9,735 nt of DNA from CAZGWE01 sp964529405 (GTDB lineage Bacteria > Patescibacteriota > UBA1384 > XYA2-FULL-43-10 > 1-14-0-10-43-13): assembly GCA_964529405.1 (NCBI GenBank), contig CAZGWE010000025.1, forward strand, positions 1 to 9,735, given 5' to 3'. How positions within the stretch are numbered: the first letter of the stretch is position 1; every line of letters begins with the position of its first letter. The notes below the pieces were generated by a model. That model was not told the DNA's origin. It did no database searches and worked only from the letters and a program-made list of their open reading frames with translations. The translations under genes and the position numbers were made by a program. This document shows, in pieces, positions 1 to 5,449 of this stretch.

Positions 1-2
1 GT

Positions 3-146
3 CTAGGACTGTGCCTTTTCTTTATATCCAGAATTAAACACGAACCAGTTGCCCTCTTCAAACAGCAAACCCACCCTATCGGGCAGGTGGGCCTGCTGTT
101 GCGGGGTGGGTCGGTGAGGAATAGTGGGGTTTCTACCCCCACTCAA
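3..146 (-). CDS. Possible 47-residue ORF overlapping the guaA 3' end
   Basis: This frame is open from a TTG at 146-144 to a TAG at 5-3 and would overlap the last 14 bases of guaA in another frame. Its C-terminal half reads like real protein (LLFEEGNWFVFNSGYKEKAQ), with alternating hydrophobic residues and a charged end. Against it, there is no Shine-Dalgarno sequence ahead of the TTG, the region is GC-rich so chance ORFs are longer, and a hairpin at 61-100 lies inside it. I recognise no family. It could be a small protein translated by coupling to guaA, or chance. Confidence 0.25.
   Translation of the reverse strand: MSGGRNPTIPHRPTPQQQAHLPDRVGLLFEEGNWFVFNSGYKEKAQS
61..100 (-). terminator. 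Hairpin downstream of guaA, possible weak terminator
   Basis: AACAGCA (61-67) pairs with TGCTGTT (94-100), and CCCACC (70-75) pairs with GGTGGG (86-91). A 2x2 internal mismatch separates the two helices and the loop is 10 nt. It lies 33 nt past the guaA stop. Neither strand has a U-tract after it, so if it terminates guaA it is not a classic intrinsic terminator. It may instead be an mRNA 3'-end stabiliser, or part of the overlapping small ORF. Confidence 0.35.
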
Positions 147-639
147 TAGTCGCCGGGGGTTTGTCGGAGATGCGGTAGACGACTGCTCCGACCTCCCGGA
201 TCTCGTTGGTCATGCGCCGGGAGACTGTCCGGAGGAAATCATAGGGCAGTTCGGCGAACTGGGCGGTGAAACCGTTGACACTCCAGACCGCCCAAACCGC
301 CACGACAAGCCCGTTGACGGCATCGTCACCCTTGGTACAAGTAGTCACCGACTTGGTGACTATGGCGCCAGCCTGCCAGACGGAGTCGTAGAGGTTCCAC
401 TTGCGCAGTTCCTCTATGTAGATGTTGTCAGCAGCACGGGCAATGGCAAGACTCTTGGCATTGACCTCGCCTTCGATGCGTACCACCAGACCGGGGCCGG
501 GGAAGGGATGGCGCTGAAGCAGCTCCTCTGATACTCCGATGGCCTTACCGATGCTGCGGGCCCCATCCTTGACACAGTCATCGAACGGGGTCAGCTCGGG
601 TCGGCTGAAGCCGAGGTTGACGTTGTGGTGAAGCTTGAT
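133..639 (-). pseudogene. guaA: GMP synthase, C-terminal part beyond an in-frame stop
   Basis: These 168 codons directly continue the upstream guaA frame after the TAA at 640-642. They encode the end of the ATP pyrophosphatase domain and the GMP synthase dimerisation/XMP-binding domain. Conserved landmarks run in order: IKLHHNV just after the stop (canonical IKSHHNV), RHPFPGPGLVVRIEGEV, IEELRKWNLYDSVWQA, LPYDFLRTVSRRMTNEI and the terminal PPATIEW. Two places depart from the usual family pattern. The 'GVMGDGR' segment reads TTCTKGDD, and the arginine of the 'RAV' motif is replaced (VWAVWSV). The usual final glutamate is also glycine. The only inner start codons, such as a GTG at 486-484, lack a ribosome binding site, so separate translation is unlikely. 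Strong conservation past the stop suggests a sequencing or assembly error, a very recent nonsense mutation or readthrough rather than old decay. Confidence 0.8.
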
Positions 640-642
640 TTA
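640..642 (-). other. In-frame TAA interrupting guaA
   Basis: The codons read GCC CGC AAG GCG TAA ATC AAG CTT CAC CAC AAC on the minus strand. The conserved IKxHHN motif follows the stop at once with no shift of frame. Relatives usually have T, Q or V at this place, and one C-to-T change from CAA (Gln) would give TAA. No other stop or frameshift is seen between 1755 and 133. Confidence 0.9.
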
Positions 643-1755
643 CGCCTTGCGGGCACCGCCATCGTACCCGCCGCCGCTCTCCGAGATGTCGGTGTACAAC
701 GTGCCTTGAGCAATGAAGTCGGCCTTGAACAGGTCGGCCTGCTGCTCCAGGACGCGCTTGTAGACATCTCTGACCGCGACGCGTTTGTCGCACATCGTCT
801 CCTTGCCGCGGAGTGCTGCCAGGAAACTCTCAGTCGCGTCAACAAAGCGCAGGTCGAGCCAGGGCAAACTGCCGAAGTGCTTTCTGACGAATGCCTCATC
901 GTCAGGGCGATCGACCCCCTGAATGTAGACGGCCTGGACTTGGCCAGGGCGGTAATCGACCGCCTTGCCAAGCAAGCCTGCCGTGCCAGAGGAGTCAGAG
1001 CCGCCAGAAAGTGCCAGGAGCACGCGCTTGTCGTGGCCGATCCGGCTGCCCAGTTCTCGCACCTTGCGAGCAGCGACATCCTCGGCCGGGAAGCGATCCT
1101 TGGCACCACAGATGCGAAAAACGAAGTTCTCGAATATCTGCGGGCCGTGGATAGTTTCCGTGACCTCGGGATGGAATTGAACGCCCCAGAGATGGCCAGC
1201 TTGAGCGGCCGCCGCTGGTGCATTCGCCGTCATCGCGAGGACATTGCAGATCTGGTCATCGCCTACCGGATTCATCTCGATCCGGTCGCCGTGGCTTTCT
1301 AGAACCGGCGCATCGGCGACGCCAATGCCCTCGAACAGGGCGCTTGAGCGCAGGATCGTGAGTTGGTGGACACTGAACTCTCGTTTCTCGGCAGGCACCA
1401 CGGGGATGCCCAGGTGCTTTGCCCAGAGCTGGAAGCCCAAGCAAATCCCGAGAACCGGAATTCCCGCATCGAAGATGCGGCAGTCAAAGGGCGGTGGCTC
1501 GGAGTGGACCGAAGCCGGACCGCCGGACAGGATGATCCCAGTCGGCTTCACCTTGAGGACATCCTCTACAGTGACGCTGGCGGGATCGGCTACCAGGCAG
1601 AAGACGCCCAGTTTTCTCATCTGCTGGGCGATCAGGTGATCGAACTGGCTACCCATTGCGAAAAGCAGGAAGACCTCTTGAGTTCCACGAACTCGCATTT
1701 CTTCCTCTATCGCCCTGAGCGCCTCATCTGTTGCTCTCTTTAGTGTGGTTAGCAC
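640..1755 (-). CDS. guaA: GMP synthase (glutamine-hydrolysing), N-terminal and ATP-PPase part
   Basis: GMP synthase makes GMP from XMP, ATP and glutamine in the cytoplasm, the last step of guanine nucleotide synthesis. The class I glutamine amidotransferase domain shows GSQFDHLIAQQMRKLGVF, GIILSGGP, the nucleophile loop GICLGFQ (Cys105) and WGVQFHPEVTET (His195, Glu197). The ATP pyrophosphatase domain begins with the P-loop SGGSDSS at about residue 250 and continues to FIAQGTLYTDISESGG. I chose GTG at 1755-1753 because GGAGG (1766-1762) lies six bases before it. A TTG at 1788 is in frame but has no such site. An N-terminal stretch of about 28 residues precedes the usual family start. The usual 'VDNGLLR' segment reads YIQGVDRPDDE, and GICYGMQ reads GICLGFQ, so this is a divergent member. 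Base composition is clearly richer in G+C than the downstream genes. The frame stops at 640-642, and the rest of the enzyme follows in the same frame. Confidence 0.85.
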   Translation of the reverse strand: MLTTLKRATDEALRAIEEEMRVRGTQEVFLLFAMGSQFDHLIAQQMRKLGVFCLVADPASVTVEDVLKVKPTGIILSGGPASVHSEPPPFDCRIFDAGIPVLGICLGFQLWAKHLGIPVVPAEKREFSVHQLTILRSSALFEGIGVADAPVLESHGDRIEMNPVGDDQICNVLAMTANAPAAAAQAGHLWGVQFHPEVTETIHGPQIFENFVFRICGAKDRFPAEDVAARKVRELGSRIGHDKRVLLALSGGSDSSGTAGLLGKAVDYRPGQVQAVYIQGVDRPDDEAFVRKHFGSLPWLDLRFVDATESFLAALRGKETMCDKRVAVRDVYKRVLEQQADLFKADFIAQGTLYTDISESGGGYDGGARKA

Positions 1756-1760
1756 TCTTT

Positions 1761-1766
1761 CCCTCC
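1761..1766 (-). promoter_or_regulatory. Ribosome binding site that fixes the guaA start
   Basis: GGAGGG on the minus strand is followed by AAAGA and then GTG at 1755. The spacing is right for the GTG and puts this site downstream of the alternative TTG at 1788, so the GTG is favoured. Confidence 0.7.
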
Positions 1767-1831
1767 AATCGTATACAGTGTGAGGCAACTTGAGGCTATG
1801 CTACCACAAATTTAATGAGTTCGATAGTATT

Positions 1832-1860
1832 TTGATACTTCTAGATAAATTAATTAGACT
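1832..1860 (+). promoter_or_regulatory. Candidate sigma-70 promoter TTGATA-17-TAGACT
   Basis: The -35 box TTGATA (1832-1837, 5/6) and -10 box TAGACT (1855-1860, 4/6) are 17 bases apart in AT-rich DNA between the divergent guaA and the plus-strand genes. A second possible -10 box, TATACT, lies at 1887-1892 but lacks a good -35. Either could drive the short ORF at 1958. I see no convincing promoter for guaA on the other strand. Confidence 0.35.
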
Positions 1861-1920
1861 ATCCAAACACTATGCAATAGTTGTTGTATACTGGTACCAT
1901 AAATCTAGACAGCAAAATAG

Positions 1921-1943
1921 CCCAATTCTCTGGTAGAATCGGG
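1921..1943 (+). other. Hairpin in the 5' leader of a possible small ORF
   Basis: CCCAATTCT (1921-1929) pairs with AGAATCGGG (1935-1943), with one A-C mismatch and a five-base CTGGT loop. It lies 15 bases before the ATG at 1958 and just before its ribosome binding site. It has no U-run, so it is not an intrinsic terminator in the plus direction. Confidence 0.5.
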
Positions 1944-1957
1944 ACACAGGAAAGGAT

Positions 1958-2017
1958 ATGAAAACGATGAAGAAAAACTTTATTTACCAGGCAGCGTTGA
2001 GCTGCAAGCGCGAGTAA
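1958..2017 (+). CDS. Possible 19-residue small ORF or leader peptide
   Basis: ATG at 1958 follows AGGA (1948-1951) by six bases, and the frame ends with TAA at 2015-2017. The product would be MKTMKKNFIYQAALSCKRE, basic at both ends. A perfect 5-bp hairpin (GCAGC 1991-1995, GCTGC 2001-2005) lies inside it, and the hairpin at 1921-1943 lies ahead of it. The start context is good, but so short a frame can arise by chance. It may be a leader peptide, a small protein or nothing. The remaining DNA to 2184 holds only the promoter and ribosome binding site of the next gene, plus a weak stem (CTGAAA near 2074, TCAG near 2098) before a short T-run. Confidence 0.3.
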   Translation: MKTMKKNFIYQAALSCKRE

Positions 2018-2124
2018 ATTTTGTGCGGTTGACTGGCTGCTAAGTAATAACGTGAAGGTCGCTCTGTAAAATCCTGAAAGCTTGGCAGATTTCGGTCAGA
2101 TTTTTCGTGATCTAACTCGCATCC

Positions 2125-2153
2125 TTTCCAAGCGCTTACATTCAATATATAAT
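2125..2153 (+). promoter_or_regulatory. Promoter TTTCCA-17-TATAAT
   Basis: A perfect -10 box TATAAT (2148-2153) lies 17 bases after a weak -35 box TTTCCA (2125-2130, 4/6). Transcription would begin near 2160, giving a leader of about 25 bases with GGAGGG at 2175-2180 before the ATG at 2185. It should serve the 88-residue gene and possibly the gene after it. Confidence 0.65.
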
Positions 2154-2184
2154 AGCAACTAGATAAGAAAATATGGAGGGTTAA

Positions 2185-2451
2185 ATGTCAAAATTGGCCA
2201 TCGTTCTGATCATAGTCTTTTCATTTATAGCCGGCTTCGGCGGCGGTTTTGCTTATGATCTGACTCTAGGTAAAGAAAAAACTGCTACCGCAACCGGCAC
2301 CGCGACCTCTACCGCAACAACAACTAAAACCCAAACTCTTGAGGAGTGCCTGACAGAGGTTTGGGGCGCCGATAAGTACGCTGCTATCTCGACTAACTCG
2401 AATTTGGCCACTACTGATGATAATCTGGCCGCTTTAAAGTGCTATAAGTAA
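2185..2451 (+). CDS. Small membrane-anchored protein with one paired-cysteine unit
   Basis: This 88-residue protein has three parts. Residues 4-24 are a hydrophobic segment, either an uncleaved anchor or a signal peptide. Residues 30-50 are a linker rich in threonine and alanine. Residues 52-88 are a small domain with the only two cysteines, C55 and C86. The domain follows the rule seen eight times in the next protein: Cys-Leu, Gly six residues after the first Cys (CLTEVWG), then a second Cys followed by an aromatic residue (CYK). Aligned without gaps to the first unit of that protein it has the same 31-residue Cys spacing and eight identities in 32, including both Cys, the Gly and an AI pair. 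GGAGGG five bases before the ATG supports the start. I know no family for it. An extracytoplasmic disulfide-bonded helical hairpin is an inference. Confidence 0.85.
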   Translation: MSKLAIVLIIVFSFIAGFGGGFAYDLTLGKEKTATATGTATSTATTTKTQTLEECLTEVWGADKYAAISTNSNLATTDDNLAALKCYK

Positions 2452-2454
2452 AAT

Positions 2455-2574
2455 ATTGATGATAGACGGTGGAAAATAGAGAATAAATCTTGAGATTAGA
2501 AAACAGAAACTGGAGCCGACATCTATCTTCGAGCTTCAAATTCTACCTTCTATTCTCTATCGTCTGCCATCAAT
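2455..2574. repeat. 120-bp imperfect inverted repeat between the two Cys-unit genes
   Basis: The left arm (2455-2485) and the reverse complement of the right arm (2574-2551) match at 22 of 24 places: ATTGATG, two mismatches, AGACG, then ATAGAGAATA. The left arm carries seven extra bases (GTGGAAA, 2469-2475). A 65-base purine-rich centre separates the arms. It starts four bases after one stop codon and ends just before the next ribosome binding site. There is no T-run, so a standard terminator is unlikely. It could be a degenerate miniature mobile or intergenic palindromic repeat, or an RNA hairpin separating expression of the two genes. Confidence 0.7.
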
Positions 2575-2589
2575 TCGATTGGAGATAAT

Positions 2590-4023
2590 ATGCGTTATCT
2601 AAAATTTACAATTATATCGCTGGGACTAATTATTGGACTTGGCATGTTTAAGGTCTCCGCTGAAGAAGCGGGTAAAATGGACTCCGAATTGCTTTCTTGT
2701 CTTGAAAAAGAGATGGGCAAAGAAACCGTCGAGGCCATCAAATCAGGCGCTCGACAACCGACGGCCGAAGATGGCAAAAAGGGCGAAACCTGCTTCAAAC
2801 AATACGGCTCGCCAATCAAACAAACGGCTAAAAAACAGCAGGATCTTAATTTCTCCGATCAAACAGCCAAGTGTATGGAGAAAACCCTTGGCGCTAACTA
2901 CAAAGAACAGTTCCAAAAAGCCGGTTCAGAGAGTGAAGGCAGAAAACTGGCCGAAAAGGCCAAAAGCTGTTTTGGCGGATCTTCTGGTGAACAAGGCAAA
3001 ATTCCCGATGAAGTCAAACAGTGTATTACTAACACCATCGGCGAGACCGAAGCCAACAAGATGTTTGGCGGCAATCGCCCGGACCAAAACAGCGAAGTTT
3101 ACAAAAAGATCGAGAGTGCCGGCTGTTTCAAAAATATGGGTCGTGACAGCAAAGGCAAGATAGAAAATATTCCCGAGGACAAGAGAAAGTGTATTGAAGG
3201 TATCATGGGCCAAGTCAACGCCGAACCAACCGAGGAACAAAAACAACAAGTCGGTGCCAAGTGTTTTGGCGACAGCAAAAAGGGTGAAAGTAGCAGGCAA
3301 CGCTTACCCGAAGCAGTTGAATCATGCTTAAAGGAAAAAGTTGGCGCTTCTTATCAGGATAAATCACCCGGCAACATGACTGCCGCCGAAAAAAACGGCG
3401 CTAACGAGTGCTTTCAAAAGTACGGTTTCAGACCCGAGGGCGGTGAAAGAGCAAGAGAAGAAGCCCCTCCGGCAATGAATGATGGTGTTAAAAGTTGTAT
3501 TGAACGCGTCACCGGCCAATCAATGAGTGGCCGGCCGACTCTCTCCGACGATCAGAAAAACGCCATCAACAGCCAGTGCTTTAGCGGTAAGGCCGACGAG
3601 ATAACCGGCGAGGGCGGCGCTAGAGGCAAAAACAAAGAGGAACAGAATAGCTGCGTCAAAAACATAGCCGGCGATAATCCCGGCCCTTATACCGGCGAAA
3701 TTATGGCAAGATTAAACAGCGAGTGTTATGGTGAAAAACAGAATTCGACTAATAGCAATCCTCGCGCGACGGACGATAAGCAGGCCTGTGTCGCCCGGCT
3801 CTCCGCTGACACCTCGGTTCAAATGACATATGAAGAAAAACAAGCCCAAATTAACAAAGAGTGCTTCTTTGACTTAAATTACGGCAAGACCAAAGATGAA
3901 GCCTATGATAGCTCCCGATCCGGTAGCGGTGATAATGGGACTAACGTCCAGCAAAGTGACGAACAAAGGGGTCGCAGGTCCGGAGAATCTGAGGGTGGCA
4001 GCGGAGACAGATTTGGCTCATAA
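2590..4023 (+). CDS. Secreted protein with eight tandem paired-cysteine repeats
   Basis: This 477-residue protein begins with a signal peptide (hydrophobic core about 5-20, likely signal peptidase I cleavage after VSA at residue 24). The mature chain holds exactly 16 cysteines in eight pairs: 37/68, 95/127, 145/179, 201/225, 246/274, 303/330, 355/379 and 400/425. In every unit the first Cys is followed by L, M, I or V. Gly stands six residues after it in seven units (Ala in the eighth). The second Cys is followed by Phe (Tyr once). Pair spacing is 24-34 residues. Units are separated by polar, charged linkers, and residues 440-477 are a disordered Ser/Gly/Arg tail. GGAG at 2581-2584 supports the ATG. 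The even cysteine count and export suggest one disulfide per unit, probably linking two helices. This is inferred. The psiF repeat is a loose comparison (two Cys in a short helical unit), but I cannot claim membership. The upstream gene carries a single copy of the unit, so the two are probably related by duplication. Confidence 0.9.
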   Translation: MRYLKFTIISLGLIIGLGMFKVSAEEAGKMDSELLSCLEKEMGKETVEAIKSGARQPTAEDGKKGETCFKQYGSPIKQTAKKQQDLNFSDQTAKCMEKTLGANYKEQFQKAGSESEGRKLAEKAKSCFGGSSGEQGKIPDEVKQCITNTIGETEANKMFGGNRPDQNSEVYKKIESAGCFKNMGRDSKGKIENIPEDKRKCIEGIMGQVNAEPTEEQKQQVGAKCFGDSKKGESSRQRLPEAVESCLKEKVGASYQDKSPGNMTAAEKNGANECFQKYGFRPEGGERAREEAPPAMNDGVKSCIERVTGQSMSGRPTLSDDQKNAINSQCFSGKADEITGEGGARGKNKEEQNSCVKNIAGDNPGPYTGEIMARLNSECYGEKQNSTNSNPRATDDKQACVARLSADTSVQMTYEEKQAQINKECFFDLNYGKTKDEAYDSSRSGSGDNGTNVQQSDEQRGRRSGESEGGSGDRFGS

Positions 4024-4024
4024 C

Positions 4025-4045
4025 CAAATCATTGAGAATGATTTG
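4025..4045 (+). other. Hairpin just after the Cys-repeat gene
   Basis: CAAATCATT (4025-4033) pairs perfectly with AATGATTTG (4037-4045) around a three-base GAG loop, one base after the stop codon. No U-tract follows. It may protect the mRNA 3' end ahead of the terminator at 4093-4130. Confidence 0.5.
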
Positions 4046-4092
4046 CCGGCACACATGAAGTGCGGCCATCTTCTTGTTGGCATCCCAAACAC

Positions 4093-4130
4093 AAAACAAG
4101 CCGGAGATCTCCGGCTTGTTTTTGATTTTT
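4093..4130. terminator. Bidirectional intrinsic terminator
   Basis: A perfect 30-bp palindrome (4093-4122, AAAACAAGCCGGAGA and its complement) has a T-rich run on the plus side (TTTTTGATTTTTTT to 4132) and TTTT on the minus side. It lies between the converging Cys-repeat gene and pilin gene and should end both transcripts, more strongly in the plus direction. Confidence 0.85.
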
Positions 4131-4153
4131 TTATTCTTGTCTTCGACCGAAGT

Positions 4154-4594
4154 TTACTGGGAACACACATCTTTGTATGTGCCGCCGGCATCAAACGGGC
4201 TGGTGGTGTAGCTGCCGATCATATATTTGCAGGAAGCCGGAGATAATGCCTCAAAGGTAACTCCGATAGCGTAGTTATCACCGCTAACACCGTAAACATA
4301 AGCACTGCCTGTTTTTGGATCTTTGGGTGCAGTGCTGATATAAGACGGTTGCAAAGAGGAAAGAGCCGCCGGATAAGCATCACTGTTGGCATCGTAATAC
4401 AAGCCGAGAGCAGTTTGCAGCTGTTTGACGTCTCCCTTTCTTTTGGTGTCGCGCGACTTGACTCTGGCGCCATTGACGTTAACGATGACAATTGCCGCCA
4501 AAATACCGATGATGGCGATAACGACCAAAAGTTCGATTAATGTAAACCCTCTGCCGGAACGAATTCGGCCCAGGGCAAGAGCTCTTCTTTTCAC
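4154..4594 (-). CDS. Type IV pilin-like protein (prepilin)
   Basis: This 146-residue protein has a class III prepilin leader. A basic 16-residue leader ends in RSGRG, followed by FTLIELLVVIAIIGILAAIV, the classic N-terminal helix with the conserved Glu at mature position 5. Prepilin peptidase would cut after Gly16. The helix packs in the pilus core or membrane, followed by a globular domain with two cysteines (C122, C144) placed like a pilin D-region disulfide. The length is typical of pilins and major pseudopilins. The start is GTG at 4594-4592, preceded by AGGAGG with a four-base gap, and no other start exists before the cleavage site. No assembly genes (ATPase, platform protein, prepilin peptidase) lie in the window, so its machinery must be encoded elsewhere. 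Pilus or secretion pseudopilus cannot be decided from sequence alone. Confidence 0.92.
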   Translation of the reverse strand: MKRRALALGRIRSGRGFTLIELLVVIAIIGILAAIVIVNVNGARVKSRDTKRKGDVKQLQTALGLYYDANSDAYPAALSSLQPSYISTAPKDPKTGSAYVYGVSGDNYAIGVTFEALSPASCKYMIGSYTTSPFDAGGTYKDVCSQ

Positions 4595-4620
4595 TCCTCC
4601 TCCTTGATTATGTCATTAAT

Positions 4621-4650
4621 ATTATAATTTTTACCCCCGCATAATGTCAA
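4621..4650 (-). promoter_or_regulatory. Consensus sigma-70 promoter of the pilin gene
   Basis: On the minus strand TTGACA (4650-4645) and TATAAT (4626-4621) are both perfect and separated by 18 bases containing a G5 run. Transcription would begin near 4613, leaving a leader of about 19 bases that carries the AGGAGGAGG ribosome binding site. This is the best promoter in the window and suggests high expression. Confidence 0.85.
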
Positions 4651-4781
4651 TAGCTTGCGCTTACTATTTTCGGCCGGGAAATTTTTCCACCTCTCCGGTC
4701 CGCTTCAACAGGCTGTAGAAAAAAAATAATTATTTTTATTGGAAATTCCAAATAGAAATCGCATCTCGAATATCTGCTCGC

Positions 4782-4809
4782 TTTACAAAAATGGACAAAA
4801 TTCTAAAAT
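4782..4809 (+). promoter_or_regulatory. Promoter TTTACA-16-TAAAAT
   Basis: The -35 box TTTACA (4782-4787, 5/6) and -10 box TAAAAT (4804-4809, 5/6) are 16 bases apart. Transcription would start near 4816, with AAGGAGG at 4833-4839 just before the ATG at 4844. An AT-rich palindromic stretch (about 4721-4738) lies upstream. Confidence 0.6.
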
Positions 4810-4843
4810 TAATCGTGGTTTAAGATTTAGTCAAGGAGGAAAG

Positions 4844-5365
4844 ATGAAGATAGATAACTTTAGGAAAAAAATTGCCACTGCCGGCGTTTTGGGTCTGATG
4901 GCGCTGCCGTTTATCCTGCCTTCCGTCACCAGCGCGCACTTTCGCGGCAATGTCCGAATGCAGCGCCTTATAAACGGCTCCAATGAATTCATGTTCCTTC
5001 AAACCGACCGTCTTGACACAAGCGTCAACCTGGACCAAAACTTCTTAATGAACCAGAGATTTTTCGGCCGAAGACTGCTTAACCAGGGCATATTAGGCGA
5101 TGTTTCCGCACGAAAAACCATCGTCATAGACCGGACCAACAGCAACAACGTGATTATCTTGAGCAATGTCTTAACCGGGCCCGGATCGGTAAACGTTAAT
5201 CGTGTTGTTTTGCGCGTCGATCACAGTTTCTTCGACCAGCTTACCAGCCGCGTCAATGCTGACACTGACATCAGGATCCGGGTCAATACCGGCAACAACA
5301 CCGTTGCCTTTAATACCGCCGCCGGCGACCTTGTAACGGGCGATGTGACAATTTCTGTCCGCTGA
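4844..5365 (+). CDS. Small secreted beta-type protein with NTGNN/TGD motif
   Basis: This 173-residue protein has a signal peptide: basic N-terminus, hydrophobic 11-26, likely cleavage after TSA at residue 31. The mature part has no cysteine. Its C-terminal half is made of short alternating strands. The end, NTGNNTVAFNTAAGDLVTGD, resembles a pattern I associate with exported proteins of candidate-phyla bacteria, though I cannot check this here. An internal repeat is visible: NSNNVIILSNVLTGPGSV (99-116) resembles NTGNNTVAFNTAAGDLVTGD (148-167), each followed by a hydrophobic strand. I chose ATG at 4844 because AAGGAGG precedes it and the signal peptide then begins normally. The frame is open upstream to a TTG at 4739 with no ribosome binding site. 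It ends in TGA, followed by a strong terminator. Function unknown, probably a surface or matrix component. Confidence 0.85.
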   Translation: MKIDNFRKKIATAGVLGLMALPFILPSVTSAHFRGNVRMQRLINGSNEFMFLQTDRLDTSVNLDQNFLMNQRFFGRRLLNQGILGDVSARKTIVIDRTNSNNVIILSNVLTGPGSVNVNRVVLRVDHSFFDQLTSRVNADTDIRIRVNTGNNTVAFNTAAGDLVTGDVTISVR

Positions 5366-5396
5366 ATAATAAGTAAGTATCGTCTCAATAGTACAA

Positions 5397-5438
5397 AAAA
5401 CACAAATCTCCCGGAAATTTCCGGGAGATTTGTGTTTT
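5397..5438. terminator. 42-bp palindromic bidirectional terminator
   Basis: The sequence is a perfect 42-bp palindrome centred at 5417/5418 (left arm AAAACACAAATCTCCCGGAAA). Toward the minus strand it ends in TTTTTT, toward the plus strand in TTTT. It lies between two converging genes, 31 bases after one stop and 11 bases after the other, and should terminate both, especially the giant surface gene. Confidence 0.88.
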
Positions 5439-5449
5439 GGTTGATTCAA

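Noticed and set aside
640..642. Alternative genetic code as the explanation of the guaA stop
   Set aside because: The known candidate-phyla recoding concerns UGA, not UAA. Here UAA ends several other genes properly and UGA ends the gene at 5365 just before a terminator.
625..1302. Long plus-strand ORF (225 residues) opposite guaA
   Set aside because: It lies fully antisense to conserved GMP synthase codons in GC-rich DNA, has no ribosome binding site and no recognisable domain. The same holds for the plus-strand frames at 124-531, 1244-1639 and 1363-1743.
1753..1788. TTG at 1788 as the guaA start
   Set aside because: No ribosome binding site lies before it, while GGAGG lies inside this extension at the right distance for GTG at 1755.
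2457..2556. Promoter for the 477-residue gene inside the inverted repeat
   Set aside because: Candidate boxes (TTGATG near 2456, TATTCT at 2551) are poorly spaced or have no partner, so I do not list one. The gene may be read from the promoter at 2125-2153.
2590..4023. CRISPR-like or recent DNA repeat in the Cys-repeat gene
   Set aside because: The repeat is at protein level only. I see no repeated DNA of constant length and spacing, and the units differ strongly in bases.
3896..4246. Plus-strand ORF of 116 residues
   Set aside because: It runs across the end of the Cys-repeat gene, a hairpin, a strong terminator and the antisense of the pilin gene. It is a chance frame.
4739..4843. 35-codon upstream extension of the secreted protein from a TTG
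   Set aside because: It contains the predicted promoter and ribosome binding site and would bury the signal peptide. ATG at 4844 fits better.
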